The notes under the pieces were generated by a model. That model was not told the origin of the DNA and did not search any database. It saw only the letters and a program-made list of their open reading frames with translations. From NCBI GenBank assembly GCA_003153575.1, contig PLZW01000037.1, positions 217,136 to 281,135 of the forward strand: a stretch of DNA of 64,000 nucleotides, read 5' to 3'. Both the position numbers and the translations under genes were made by a program. Below, one piece after another: positions 16,428 through 24,714 of the stretch (position 1 is its first letter; each line of letters opens with the position of its first letter). Origin of the DNA: Acidimicrobiaceae bacterium (GTDB lineage: Bacteria > Actinomycetota > Acidimicrobiia > Acidimicrobiales > RAAP-2).

Positions 16428-17750
16428 CTATGCGGACGTGCCGGGAGGGTCGTAGCGAAGGTCCCGGCTGTTGGCCGCGGCCACCGCCGCAAGCTGTGAG
16501 CGGACCCCGAGTTTGCGGAGCACCGACTTGATGTGAGAGCGCACGGTGGTCAGCGAAACCACCAGTTCTTCGGCCATGTCCTGAGCGGCCCACCCTTGGG
16601 TCAGATAGTAGAGCACCCTGCGCTCGCTGGTGGTGAGGCCGACAAGCGCTCGGAATCGTTCCGAATAGTTCATTTCGGCTACCTTCAGCGCTTCGTTTCC
16701 GGACAGCGTGGGCATCGAACGAAGCGCGTCGGGCAGCTGGTCGAGGCCGAAAAGGGCGATCGCCCCCTGGGCCACGCAACTGGCCAGTGCGCCGGCACCC
16801 GCACCGACGCTGACGACCAGGATAGGGACGCCCGCGACGCGAAAGGACGTGGTCACGCGGGCCGGTCCACCCCAGTTTCCCGACGTCCAACTGGGGGGAC
16901 CCTCAGTCCACCCCCCGTCGAGTGCCAGTACGACCAGGTCGACGGTGGTCCCGTCGAAGGTCAGGGTGAGTGGGTCGCCAGGAGCTACCACCACCGCCGC
17001 CGTCCGGCACCCCATCTGATCGGCCACCGAGAGCGCGGACTGCGCCGCCAGTCCGGGTCCATTTCCGGCAGCACCGTGTGGATCGACGACGAGGACCGTT
17101 TGGTCGATCGTCGACCGGTCGGCCCCCTCCCGCACATTTCCAGGATCTGCGTCGCCGGGCTCGTATCCTCCCGCAAGGTCTCGACGGATCCCGGATTCGG
17201 AAAAGTGGACGTTTCGGCGGTGCATCGACTGGAAGGTCAGATCCGGATCCGAGGTCGGCGAACCCGGAATAACGAGGAGATCGACCGTCACCACGACCGT
17301 GCGGAGCTGGTCTCCGGTGAGGGGCAACCTGGGTTGGAACGACGAGCCTGCCCGCGCGGCGGACAGCGCCCGGCGAGTCACGTCCGCAGCATGCCGGTGG
17401 GGTTCCGGTTGAGCGACCCCGACAGAGGTGGCCACGGTCGTGGTCGACGTACCACCCGTCCGGCCCCCGCCCACCGCACGCGCCACACGATCAGCCAGCA
17501 CCTGGGGCTGTATCCTGCTGGCCAGGGCTCCGAATTCGATCGCCAGACACGAGGTGGCCATCGGGCAGATGCGATCGTCCGCACGGATGGCCTGTCTGAT
17601 CTCGTCCAAGGCGGCGCTCACCGTCGAGGAAGGAGCATCGGTCCCGAATCCTCGAGAGCGAGAGAAGCTGATGCACGCGACAGTGTGGACGGCCCCAGCC
17701 GCTTCCCGGCTCGCAGCCCCTCGATCTCGTCCTTCGGTCACGTTCACCAC
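16428..17750 (-). CDS. LuxR-type transcriptional regulator with a degenerate cyclase-like N-terminus
   Basis: The protein has 440 residues. The C-terminal 65 form a LuxR HTH (LTTSERRVLYYLTQGWAAQD, then VVSLTTVRSHIKSVLRKLGV). The N-terminal third (VACISFSRSRGFG, IRADDRICPMATSCLAIEFG) is laid out like a GGDEF nucleotidyl cyclase domain but lacks the GGDEF residues, so it may only sense or dimerise. The middle looks alpha/beta. I chose the GTG at 17750, four bases after a GGAGGGG site, over an upstream TTG. It sits inside the glycan locus and may control it. Confidence 0.75.
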   Translation of the reverse strand: MVNVTEGRDRGAASREAAGAVHTVACISFSRSRGFGTDAPSSTVSAALDEIRQAIRADDRICPMATSCLAIEFGALASRIQPQVLADRVARAVGGGRTGGTSTTTVATSVGVAQPEPHRHAADVTRRALSAARAGSSFQPRLPLTGDQLRTVVVTVDLLVIPGSPTSDPDLTFQSMHRRNVHFSESGIRRDLAGGYEPGDADPGNVREGADRSTIDQTVLVVDPHGAAGNGPGLAAQSALSVADQMGCRTAAVVVAPGDPLTLTFDGTTVDLVVLALDGGWTEGPPSWTSGNWGGPARVTTSFRVAGVPILVVSVGAGAGALASCVAQGAIALFGLDQLPDALRSMPTLSGNEALKVAEMNYSERFRALVGLTTSERRVLYYLTQGWAAQDMAEELVVSLTTVRSHIKSVLRKLGVRSQLAAVAAANSRDLRYDPPGTSA

Positions 17751-17897
17751 AGTGCCCCTCCGCGTTTCCCGATCAGCTCGGGGACCCCCGCCGGTCCATG
17801 TGTCCCATGACGATGGCAAACCAGCCTACTGTCGATGTGCCGTACGGCAACTGTTCCTCATCATTTTTGATGATAGACCTTGCCGATCGGCGGATTC

Positions 17898-18548
17898 CTA
17901 TCCCGGGGGGCGGTGGGACAGGGGCCGGCCAATCGAGTTGGTGGCCAAGTGGAGGGCCCCGTCGAGGAAGAGGACCGTGCCGACACCGAAGACTGCGCCG
18001 GCCAGCGCATCGGTGACGTAGTGCCATCGCAGGCCGACCACAGCGACGATCATCAGCAGCACAGCGACAAGGGCAACCGCCGCCACCGGCCACCTCAGCC
18101 ACCTGGGAACGGCGAGCGTCCAGGCGGTGCTCACGGAGGCTATGGCGGTCACGTGGCCGGAGGGGAAGGTGAGCACGCCGGCGTAGTGGCGACCGACGGC
18201 GGGCTTGACGACCCACTCGACCAACAGGGTGGCGATCGCCGGCCCGACCAGGCAGACCGCCGCCCGAGGACGGTCCCGGCCCACCGCGACCAGGGCAGCC
18301 AGTGCCGAACCGGCCACCAGGGCGGAAAGGCTGCCGAGTTCAGTGACCCGGACCATCCATGTCGAGTGCCCTGTGGAGTGGAAGATGGTGAAGCCCCAAC
18401 GATCCAGTGCGTTCGCCCCAGGGTCGCGGCGCACGATGAGGGAGGCGACCAAGGACCAGGTGAGCAGTATCGCTCCGGCCACCACCTCCGACCGCCCTGC
18501 TCGGCGCACTGGACGATCTAGGACGACATCAGAGGCGGGCGCAGTCAA
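17898..18548 (-). CDS. PAP2-superfamily membrane phosphatase
   Basis: The 216-residue protein has about six membrane helices. PAP2 motifs are visible: VKPAVGRHYAG (motif 1-like), FPSGHVTA (motif 2, with its His) and GLRWHYVTD (motif 3). Such enzymes dephosphorylate undecaprenyl pyrophosphate, phosphatidate or similar lipids. In a glycan locus, recycling of the undecaprenyl carrier is the likely role, as an inference. The TTG start overlaps the epimerase stop by 3 bases and has a GAGG site six bases upstream. Confidence 0.85.
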   Translation of the reverse strand: MTAPASDVVLDRPVRRAGRSEVVAGAILLTWSLVASLIVRRDPGANALDRWGFTIFHSTGHSTWMVRVTELGSLSALVAGSALAALVAVGRDRPRAAVCLVGPAIATLLVEWVVKPAVGRHYAGVLTFPSGHVTAIASVSTAWTLAVPRWLRWPVAAVALVAVLLMIVAVVGLRWHYVTDALAGAVFGVGTVLFLDGALHLATNSIGRPLSHRPPG

Positions 18549-19480
18549 GATGACCTCGTGAACCAGTCGATGGTGGCTCGCAGTCCGTCGTCGAGGGCGA
18601 CCGGTTGCACGTGGGGGAAGAGACTCCGCAGCACCGCCTGGTCGGCTTGCGAGTCCCGGACGTCTCCGAGCCGTGGGTCGGAATGCCGGCGTTCCAACTC
18701 GATCCCGAGGAGGCTTTCGATCCGCTGAATGAGCTCGAGTAGGGAGATCCTGGTGCCGAATGCCAGGTTCACCGGGTTCGGACTGGTTACCGAACGACGG
18801 GCGGCGTCGGCGATGACTGCCGCGACGGTCCCCACATAGGTGAAGTCGCGGGTCTGGCGACCGTCGCCGTGCACGGGTAGTGGATCTCCCTGCAGGGCGG
18901 CGGCAACAAATGTGGGGACGACAGCGGCGTAGGCATGGTCGGCTGACTGCAGTGGCCCGAAGACGTTGAAAAAACGGAAGGCCAGGACCGGAAACCCGAA
19001 CGAATGCCCGTGGGCGAGGGCATACGACTCCGCGGCCAACTTGCTCGCTGCGTACGGGCTGACCGGCATGGCAACCATGTCCTCCCGCTTGGGCAGGGTC
19101 GGATTGGCGCCGTAGACCGACGAGGACGAGGCCACGATCACCTGTGGGCCGCCGTGCCGCCGTGCCGCCTCAAGGACGTGCATCGTGCCGGTAGCGTTGA
19201 CGTCATGGGTGGCGAGTGGGTCGAGCAGCGACCTGGGCACCGAGGGGCGAGCCGCCAGATGGACCACCGAGGAGGCGCCAGGAACGACCTCGTCGAGCAC
19301 CTCCGGGTCCAGAATGGAGCCCTCGAAAAATACCACGCCGTCTATGCCGACAAGATTGGCGCGGAGCCCGGTCGACAGGTCGTCGAGCACGACCACTTCG
19401 TCCACGCCAGGCTCGTCGACGAGGGTCCGGCACAAGTTGGCGCCGATGAATCCGGCACCGCCGGTCACCACGACCTTCAC
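18545..19480 (-). CDS. NAD-dependent nucleotide-sugar epimerase (extended SDR, GalE/WbpP-like)
   Basis: The 311-residue protein has the NAD loop TGGAGFIG at 6-13 and the catalytic SSSSVYG with the YAASK motif (Tyr and Lys). The late blocks RFFNVFGP and RDFTYV are typical of UDP-hexose 4-epimerases and related UDP-HexNAc or uronate epimerases. The substrate cannot be told from the sequence. It starts with GTG and is followed by the PAP2 gene in a short overlap, so the two are co-transcribed. Confidence 0.88.
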   Translation of the reverse strand: MKVVVTGGAGFIGANLCRTLVDEPGVDEVVVLDDLSTGLRANLVGIDGVVFFEGSILDPEVLDEVVPGASSVVHLAARPSVPRSLLDPLATHDVNATGTMHVLEAARRHGGPQVIVASSSSVYGANPTLPKREDMVAMPVSPYAASKLAAESYALAHGHSFGFPVLAFRFFNVFGPLQSADHAYAAVVPTFVAAALQGDPLPVHGDGRQTRDFTYVGTVAAVIADAARRSVTSPNPVNLAFGTRISLLELIQRIESLLGIELERRHSDPRLGDVRDSQADQAVLRSLFPHVQPVALDDGLRATIDWFTRSS

Positions 19481-19610
19481 CGCTTACGACCGGAGGGTGC
19501 GAAGGGATGGGTGTCGCGGGTTGGTAGCGGCGGGGGGATGATCCGGTCGACTGCTGGCGGCCCAGTAGGCGGCAATGCGTCGAGGCGCCGCCCCCTGGGT
19601 AGTCCGGCTC

Positions 19611-19673
19611 CTAGTATCCGAACCTGGCCAGCGGGTTCCGGCGTCGAAGCACGGTCTGGGCGCGGTCGATCAT
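19611..19673 (-). pseudogene. Possible gene stub (C-terminal end) in an otherwise empty gap
   Basis: The gap 19481-19904 holds no intact gene. On the minus strand, a short frame ending MIDRAQTVLRRRNPLARFGY before TAG has strongly coding-like codons, with G or C at nearly every third position. It reads like the end of a lost protein. I cannot assign a family. The rest of the gap shows nothing recognisable. Confidence 0.25.
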
Positions 19674-19904
19674 GTGGTGCAATTCGCATTTGCATACCGA
19701 AGTCCCTCGTACGATTGGAGTATCTGCCCTGCGATGCTAGGCGATGCCTGAAGCGCTGCCGAAGTAGCACCCCCGGTACGTACTGGTCTTAGCCATCACT
19801 TCGCTCGAGGAGGGCGCAAGGGACCGGACATCCACCAAGTGGTCGGACTGAGGTCAGGCGACCCTGACGTCGGGTCGACGCCGGTCCGAGGGACTCAGCC
19901 GGAA

Positions 19905-20810
19905 TCAGAGCAGATCTGATTCGAACTCGCGATAGAAGTCGGGATCGATCAGCAATCGGCTGAAGACTGCCTGCTCGAACGGGTCTTCCTTCTCGAATTG
20001 CCCTTCCCAACGCTTCATTCGCCGCAGGCGCTTCTGCTTGACCACACTCATCTTTGCAGCCTGTGGCAGCGCAGCGAGATGTCTTGGGCGCACGTTGACA
20101 ATGAGGGAAGGATCTCGCACCGCTTTCAACATGAGGCCTTCCAGGCTGGACCCCGTGATCTGCGGACGACCGGCTTCGCTGGCATAGAGATCCATTCGTG
20201 AGTACCGCGGCCGGAATCCCGCACCATGATGGTAGGCGTGATGGCCATAGACGGCGTACCAGAGCGGGTGCGGGTTGTCGGTATTGGTGCGGAGCAAGGG
20301 AAGCCATTCGGTGTTGCGTTCGGCGAGGATGTAGAGCAGGTTGCCGCCGGGGCAAGTGGTAGTGCGGCCAAGAGAATTCGTCCATGTCCCACCCTCCCTC
20401 CAGTCTCCGCTGATCTCCTTCCAGAAGCCTGAGGTGGTGAACGAGAATGACGGGTGTGGTTCGATATCTCCGTCGTTCTCATCGCGACGCACGGCGGCGA
20501 GTGGGTACTCCTCGAGCGTGCTCTTCATCCATGCGCTGATCGGACGCACCGGAAAGGCGTCCCCATCGATGAACAGGAGTGTGTCGCTCGGATCCGATTG
20601 AGCGATCACGATGTCTGCCAAGGCGTTGAGCTTCTCGGGGTGGCTGCCACCGATGTCGGCGGCAAAGTGGAACTTTTCCCAGTCGGAACGGTCGATCCCG
20701 TGCAACGCCGCGAACACCCTGAAGGGTTGGTCGATGTTCCGTTCGAGATAACTCAGCTGTGGGTCGATCCACTTGGCCGACTTCCAGTGGACCGTCACCA
20801 CATTGAGCAT
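19905..20810 (-). CDS. Putative glycosyltransferase-like protein, uncharacterised family, copy 2 of 3
   Basis: The 301-residue protein is a close paralog of the product at 13339-14259. It shares LNVVTVHWKSAKWIDPQL at the start, FIDGDAFPVRP with the DGD triad, YPLAAVRRDEN, GDWREGGTW and YGHHAYHHGAGFR. The C-terminus is basic and ends in the conserved DPDFYREFE block, which copy 3 also has. An AAGGA site precedes the ATG. It lies 118 bases downstream of the nucleotide-sugar dehydrogenase gene on the same strand. Function is unknown; a role in glycan assembly is inferred. Confidence 0.65.
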   Translation of the reverse strand: MLNVVTVHWKSAKWIDPQLSYLERNIDQPFRVFAALHGIDRSDWEKFHFAADIGGSHPEKLNALADIVIAQSDPSDTLLFIDGDAFPVRPISAWMKSTLEEYPLAAVRRDENDGDIEPHPSFSFTTSGFWKEISGDWREGGTWTNSLGRTTTCPGGNLLYILAERNTEWLPLLRTNTDNPHPLWYAVYGHHAYHHGAGFRPRYSRMDLYASEAGRPQITGSSLEGLMLKAVRDPSLIVNVRPRHLAALPQAAKMSVVKQKRLRRMKRWEGQFEKEDPFEQAVFSRLLIDPDFYREFESDLL

Positions 20811-20928
20811 GTTCTGAATCCTTATTCTCGGGTCGAAGCGCGAGGCAGATGGTCAACGATGCTGCATGGTCGGGGTCAAGCCGCTCGACGATTGGGACGC
20901 AGTGTCATTGGCGCAAGGAAAGGTGTCA

Positions 20929-22197
20929 CTACAGCCGTTCGACGGAGGGTCCGTCGAGCCGGTTTCGTGTGTCGAGGATGAAGGAGGCGTGCTCGCAGAT
21001 GAGGTCGTAATCGAAGGCATCGTGGTCGGTGACCAGCACGACCGCATCGGCGGCCTCGAGTTCCTCGGCCGTGACATCGACCAGAGTGAATGCCTGGGCG
21101 TCCCCCATGACGTGAGGGTCGGCGACCCGGAGATCGGCGCCCAAGGCGACCAACGACCGGGCAATGACCGTGCCGGGTGCCTCGCGTGCGTCCCCGGTGT
21201 TGCGCTTGTAGGCCAGTCCGAGCAGTAGCACCCGGGCACCGTTGAGGGCGCGGCCGCTGCGGTTCAATGCGAGCATGAGGCGGCGGACGACGTAGTCGGG
21301 CATGTGCTCGTTGACGTCGTTCGCCAACTCGACGAACCGGAACGGCTGACCCAGGCTCCGGCGCACCTTCCACGAGAGGTAGCTCGGGTCGATCGGCAGG
21401 CAGTGGCCGCCCACGCCGGGACCCGGGGTGAAGCGCAGGTAGCCAAACGGCTTGGTCGAGGCCGCGTCGATGGCCTCCCACACGCTGATGCCCAGGTCGG
21501 AGGCGAACATGGCAAGTTCGTTGACCAGTGCGATGTTGACATGCCGAAAGGTATTCTCCAGCAATTTCGTCAATTCGGCTACGCCGGTAGCGGACACAGC
21601 GACCGTCTCGTCCACCAACCGGCCGTAGAACGCCTCGACGGCCTCGAGCGAGGGTGGATCGATACCGGAGACCACCTTGGGGGTGTTCTCCAGGTGCCAT
21701 GTGGGATTGCCCGGATCGATCCGTTCGGGACTGTATCCGACGTGGAAGTCCCGACCGGCAGTCAGCCCTGAGCCATCCTCGAGAAGGGGCACGACCAACT
21801 CTTCGGTGGTGCCGGGGTAGCTGGTCGACTCGAGGATCACGGTGGCGCCGTGGCCCAGGTGGGCCGCCAGGGTGGTCGCAGCCTCTTCGACGAAGGAGAG
21901 GTTGGGGTTACCGTCCTGCAGCGGGGTGGGGACATCGATGACGGCGACGTCGAAGTCGACCAGGTCAGACGGGTCGACGGTCGGTAGGTAGCGTCCCGTT
22001 GCCAGTGCGGCAGCTAGTCGGTGGTCAGACATGTCCTCGATGTAGGACTGGCCGTCGGACAGCCGCTTGACACGGTCGACGTCGAGATCGAAGCCGACCA
22101 CGGTAAAGCCGACTTCTACGGCTCGGAGCGCGAGGGGGAGGCCCACGTACCCTTGCCCCACGACGACGAGCGTGGTCGGTCCTTCGGGTCGGCTCAT
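20929..22197 (-). CDS. Nucleotide-sugar dehydrogenase (UDP-ManNAc/UDP-GlcNAc 6-dehydrogenase type, WecC/WbpA-like)
   Basis: The 422-residue enzyme oxidises C6 of a UDP-sugar to a uronate in two NAD-dependent steps. The NAD loop GQGYVGLPLA lies near residues 14-23. The catalytic Cys is in GPGVGGHCLPIDP, and GLAYKRNTGDAREAP marks the C-terminal UDP-binding domain. The GHCLPIDP form is typical of the UDP-HexNAc branch rather than UDP-glucose. I took the ATG at 22197. An in-frame ATG at 22257 would overlap the upstream gene by 38 bases. It follows the CapD-type gene and probably shares its transcript. Confidence 0.9.
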   Translation of the reverse strand: MSRPEGPTTLVVVGQGYVGLPLALRAVEVGFTVVGFDLDVDRVKRLSDGQSYIEDMSDHRLAAALATGRYLPTVDPSDLVDFDVAVIDVPTPLQDGNPNLSFVEEAATTLAAHLGHGATVILESTSYPGTTEELVVPLLEDGSGLTAGRDFHVGYSPERIDPGNPTWHLENTPKVVSGIDPPSLEAVEAFYGRLVDETVAVSATGVAELTKLLENTFRHVNIALVNELAMFASDLGISVWEAIDAASTKPFGYLRFTPGPGVGGHCLPIDPSYLSWKVRRSLGQPFRFVELANDVNEHMPDYVVRRLMLALNRSGRALNGARVLLLGLAYKRNTGDAREAPGTVIARSLVALGADLRVADPHVMGDAQAFTLVDVTAEELEAADAVVLVTDHDAFDYDLICEHASFILDTRNRLDGPSVERL

Positions 22198-22219
22198 TCG
22201 GGTCGAATGGAGGATGGGA

Positions 22220-24265
22220 TCATGCCGATACCTGGTCCGAATCCGGCTCGGGCGCATCGAGCGCGGTCCACTCGAAGCCGACTTCGATCAACTCGTCGAG
22301 CTCGTCCGTCTCACTGTCGACCGTGGCCGCCAGTTCCGGAGCTCGTCCCGCATTGAAGAGCAGCGATCGCACCGCGCGTTGGTCGCGGCACGCCGCCGCC
22401 GCCTCCAGCTTCACCAGTTCGGCCTCGAACGAGACGGGATCCGCCTTGATCGGCACCAGTCGGTTGACGTACGGGTGACTCGTGCTGAGGACCTCCTCGT
22501 CCGGGGCGCTCAGGATCTCGTTGAGCTTCTCTCCGGGTCGAATTCCGGTGATCTCGATGGGGACGTCGATTCCTACCTGGCAACCGGACAGGCGGATCAT
22601 GCGCTCCGCAAGGTCGAGGATCCTGACGGGATGACCCATCTCCAACATGAAGATCTCACCGCCCCGCGACAGCACGGATGCCTGGAGCACCAACTGCACG
22701 GCCTCTTCGACGCTCATGAAGAAGCGCGTCATGCGGGGGTCTGTCACGGTTACGGGGCCACCTTGGGAGATCTGGCGGGCGAAAGTCGGGATTACGCTGC
22801 CGCGGCTCCCCAGGACGTTTCCGAAGCGGACGGCGCAGTAGGCGGAACCCTCGGGAGCATGGGAGAGCACCGTTTGCTCCGCTAGTCGCTTTGAGGCACC
22901 CATGACACTCGACGGCCGGACCGCCTTGTCCGTGGAGATCTGTACGAATCTCGTCGCCCCTGAGGACGCCGCCGCGTCGACCACATTACGGGTGCCCAGC
23001 ACATTGGTGTTCGCCGCGGCCGACGGATGGTCCTCCAGCACGGGTACATGCTTGTGGGCAGCGGCGTGGAACACCACATCGGGTCGGAACTGATCGAACG
23101 CCTCGAGGATCGCGGCTCGGTCCGTGATGTCCACCAGGGCTTGCGTGCAGGGCCCGGTCACCGTGGCCGCTGCGTCGTGCAGATGGGTCTCGTCATGGTC
23201 GAGTAGCACCAGGAGGGACGGATCGAGGCTCGAGACCTGGCGACAGATCTCCGACCCGATCGAGCCTCCGGCCCCAGTCACCAGCACCCGGTGGCCGGTC
23301 AGCGAGCGGCGCACGGACTCAAGATCAGTGGGGACCGGGGTACGTCCCAGCAGGTCCTCGATGCGGGGCTCCCGAGCTTGGCGAATCGCGGCCACATGAG
23401 CCGGCTCGTTGAGCATGTCCTGCACGCCCGGAAGGATCTTCATCGATACGCCGGCGATCTCCGACGCCCGCAGGGCGCTCTCGACGAGCTCCGGAGCAGG
23501 GGAAGGAATTGCCAGGAGGATCTGCTGGATCGTGTACCGACTGGCAGCCTCGGGAATGTCGGCGATTCTCCCGACCACAGGCACGCCGATGAGAGAGAGT
23601 CCGTGGGCCCGAGGGTCATCGTCGAAGACGGCGACGGGGACGAGGCCGGCCCCCGGGCTCCGGAGCATCTCGCGAATAGCGGCAGCACCGGTGTCGCGGC
23701 TGCCGATGACGGCAACTCGCAGACCCATGCGCCTAGACCCGCGCTGCCAGGCGAACAGCCGCGAATGGAACCGGAGAACACCCATCCCAGCTGCGGAAAA
23801 CATGCACCCGACCACGACCACGATAGGCGGAACGAGCTCCACTCGAAGGGAGCGTCCGAGTGGCCAGAAGACGATGAGCACGCAGAGGGTGGCTGAAGAG
23901 GACAGGACCAGCTGGCGAGCCTCGTCGGAACCGGCATGGCGCCACATGCGGCCGTAGAGGCCAAACACGCGATTCGACGTCAGTGTCACGACGATCGCGA
24001 CGAGCAGGAACTCTGCGAAGTGCTCCCAGTAGTGAGCGGGAGCCCGGTCGCGGAAGTAAGCCACTTCGGCAAGGCTGAAGCCGGCGATGACGCAGATCGA
24101 GTCCAACAGGATGAATATGATGCCCGCTCGGATCCGGCTGGCGAACATCGCGACCCTGAGCAAGTCGGTGCCCGACGGTGTCTCATCGGGTGATTCCTCG
24201 GAATCCGACACCGAATCTCCCTGTGATGCTGGTGCACTATCTCCCTGTGATGCTGGTGCACTCAT
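22220..24265 (-). CDS. Membrane nucleotide-sugar 4,6-dehydratase, FlaA1/CapD/WbpM/PglF family
   Basis: The 681-residue protein starts with four or so membrane helices (about 40-165). A Rossmann-like cofactor domain follows (VAVIGSRDTG), then the SDR dehydratase domain with VTGAGGSIGSE near residue 330, the STDKAVRPSSVMGASK catalytic region and RFGNVLGSRGSV. Such enzymes convert UDP-GlcNAc to the 4-keto-6-deoxy sugar, the first step to bacillosamine-type or other diamino sugars. The aminotransferase at 56363-57490 and the GNAT at 58446-59096 could be its partners. The first 17 residues contain a perfect 8-residue duplication. Confidence 0.9.
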   Translation of the reverse strand: MSAPASQGDSAPASQGDSVSDSEESPDETPSGTDLLRVAMFASRIRAGIIFILLDSICVIAGFSLAEVAYFRDRAPAHYWEHFAEFLLVAIVVTLTSNRVFGLYGRMWRHAGSDEARQLVLSSSATLCVLIVFWPLGRSLRVELVPPIVVVVGCMFSAAGMGVLRFHSRLFAWQRGSRRMGLRVAVIGSRDTGAAAIREMLRSPGAGLVPVAVFDDDPRAHGLSLIGVPVVGRIADIPEAASRYTIQQILLAIPSPAPELVESALRASEIAGVSMKILPGVQDMLNEPAHVAAIRQAREPRIEDLLGRTPVPTDLESVRRSLTGHRVLVTGAGGSIGSEICRQVSSLDPSLLVLLDHDETHLHDAAATVTGPCTQALVDITDRAAILEAFDQFRPDVVFHAAAHKHVPVLEDHPSAAANTNVLGTRNVVDAAASSGATRFVQISTDKAVRPSSVMGASKRLAEQTVLSHAPEGSAYCAVRFGNVLGSRGSVIPTFARQISQGGPVTVTDPRMTRFFMSVEEAVQLVLQASVLSRGGEIFMLEMGHPVRILDLAERMIRLSGCQVGIDVPIEITGIRPGEKLNEILSAPDEEVLSTSHPYVNRLVPIKADPVSFEAELVKLEAAAACRDQRAVRSLLFNAGRAPELAATVDSETDELDELIEVGFEWTALDAPEPDSDQVSA
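24215..24262. repeat. Perfect 24-base tandem duplication at the 5' end of the CapD-type gene
   Basis: Units 24215-24238 and 24239-24262 are identical. They encode SAPASQGD twice directly after the initiator Met on the minus strand. The unit is a whole number of codons, so copy changes would keep the frame. Confidence 0.9.
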
Positions 24266-24714
24266 TTGCTACCCCCCAGTAATCAGACGCCTTAACGGGA
24301 TGGCCACCCGGATACCGTCCATAGAGAACCCGATGCGAAACGCCCCCCATCTGCATCGCCTCGCAGCGCCCCAGGTCCTCCTCGGCACGTCGTTCGAACT
24401 CCCTCGTGGCCCAATGATCGACCCGCTTAGAGATTAGCCTGCCAGACGTTTTCCTGCATCCTCAAGATTGATGATTGAACCAGGTGAACACCAGGTGGCA
24501 CGTCGGAGTCACGTGTCGCCGCCAGGCACCGCGTCGACGAGCCAGATACCGCTTGCGGGTGACGATGACCTAGCATGGTGATGCATGGTCCAGTGCCAAC
24601 TAGGCCCGGTAGAACTGAATTGCTCGAGTTCTGCCGCGACATCCCTGGTCAGAGAGCAGTCTTCGCACTGCGTGGACTAGTGTTGATCCGCTATCGAGGA
24701 GACGGGACTGGGGC
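24266..24714. other. Divergent intergenic region between the CapD-type and Wzz-like genes
   Basis: No gene is recognisable in these 450 bases. It must hold promoters for both directions. A likely one for the right-hand side is listed separately. No tRNA or clear operator is seen. Confidence 0.5.
24685..24698 (+). promoter_or_regulatory. Promoter element TGATCCGCTATC with -10-like TATCGA before the Wzz-like gene
   Basis: The 12-mer TGATCCGCTATC at 24685-24696 occurs again at 59295-59306 just before cysD. Its end forms a -10-like TATCGA 16 bases before the ATG at 24715. The sharing suggests co-regulation of glycan chain control and PAPS supply, as an inference. Confidence 0.35.

Noticed and set aside
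22198-22257. Upstream ATG for the nucleotide-sugar dehydrogenase
   Set aside because: It would overlap the CapD-type gene by 38 bases and adds non-conserved residues before the NAD loop.
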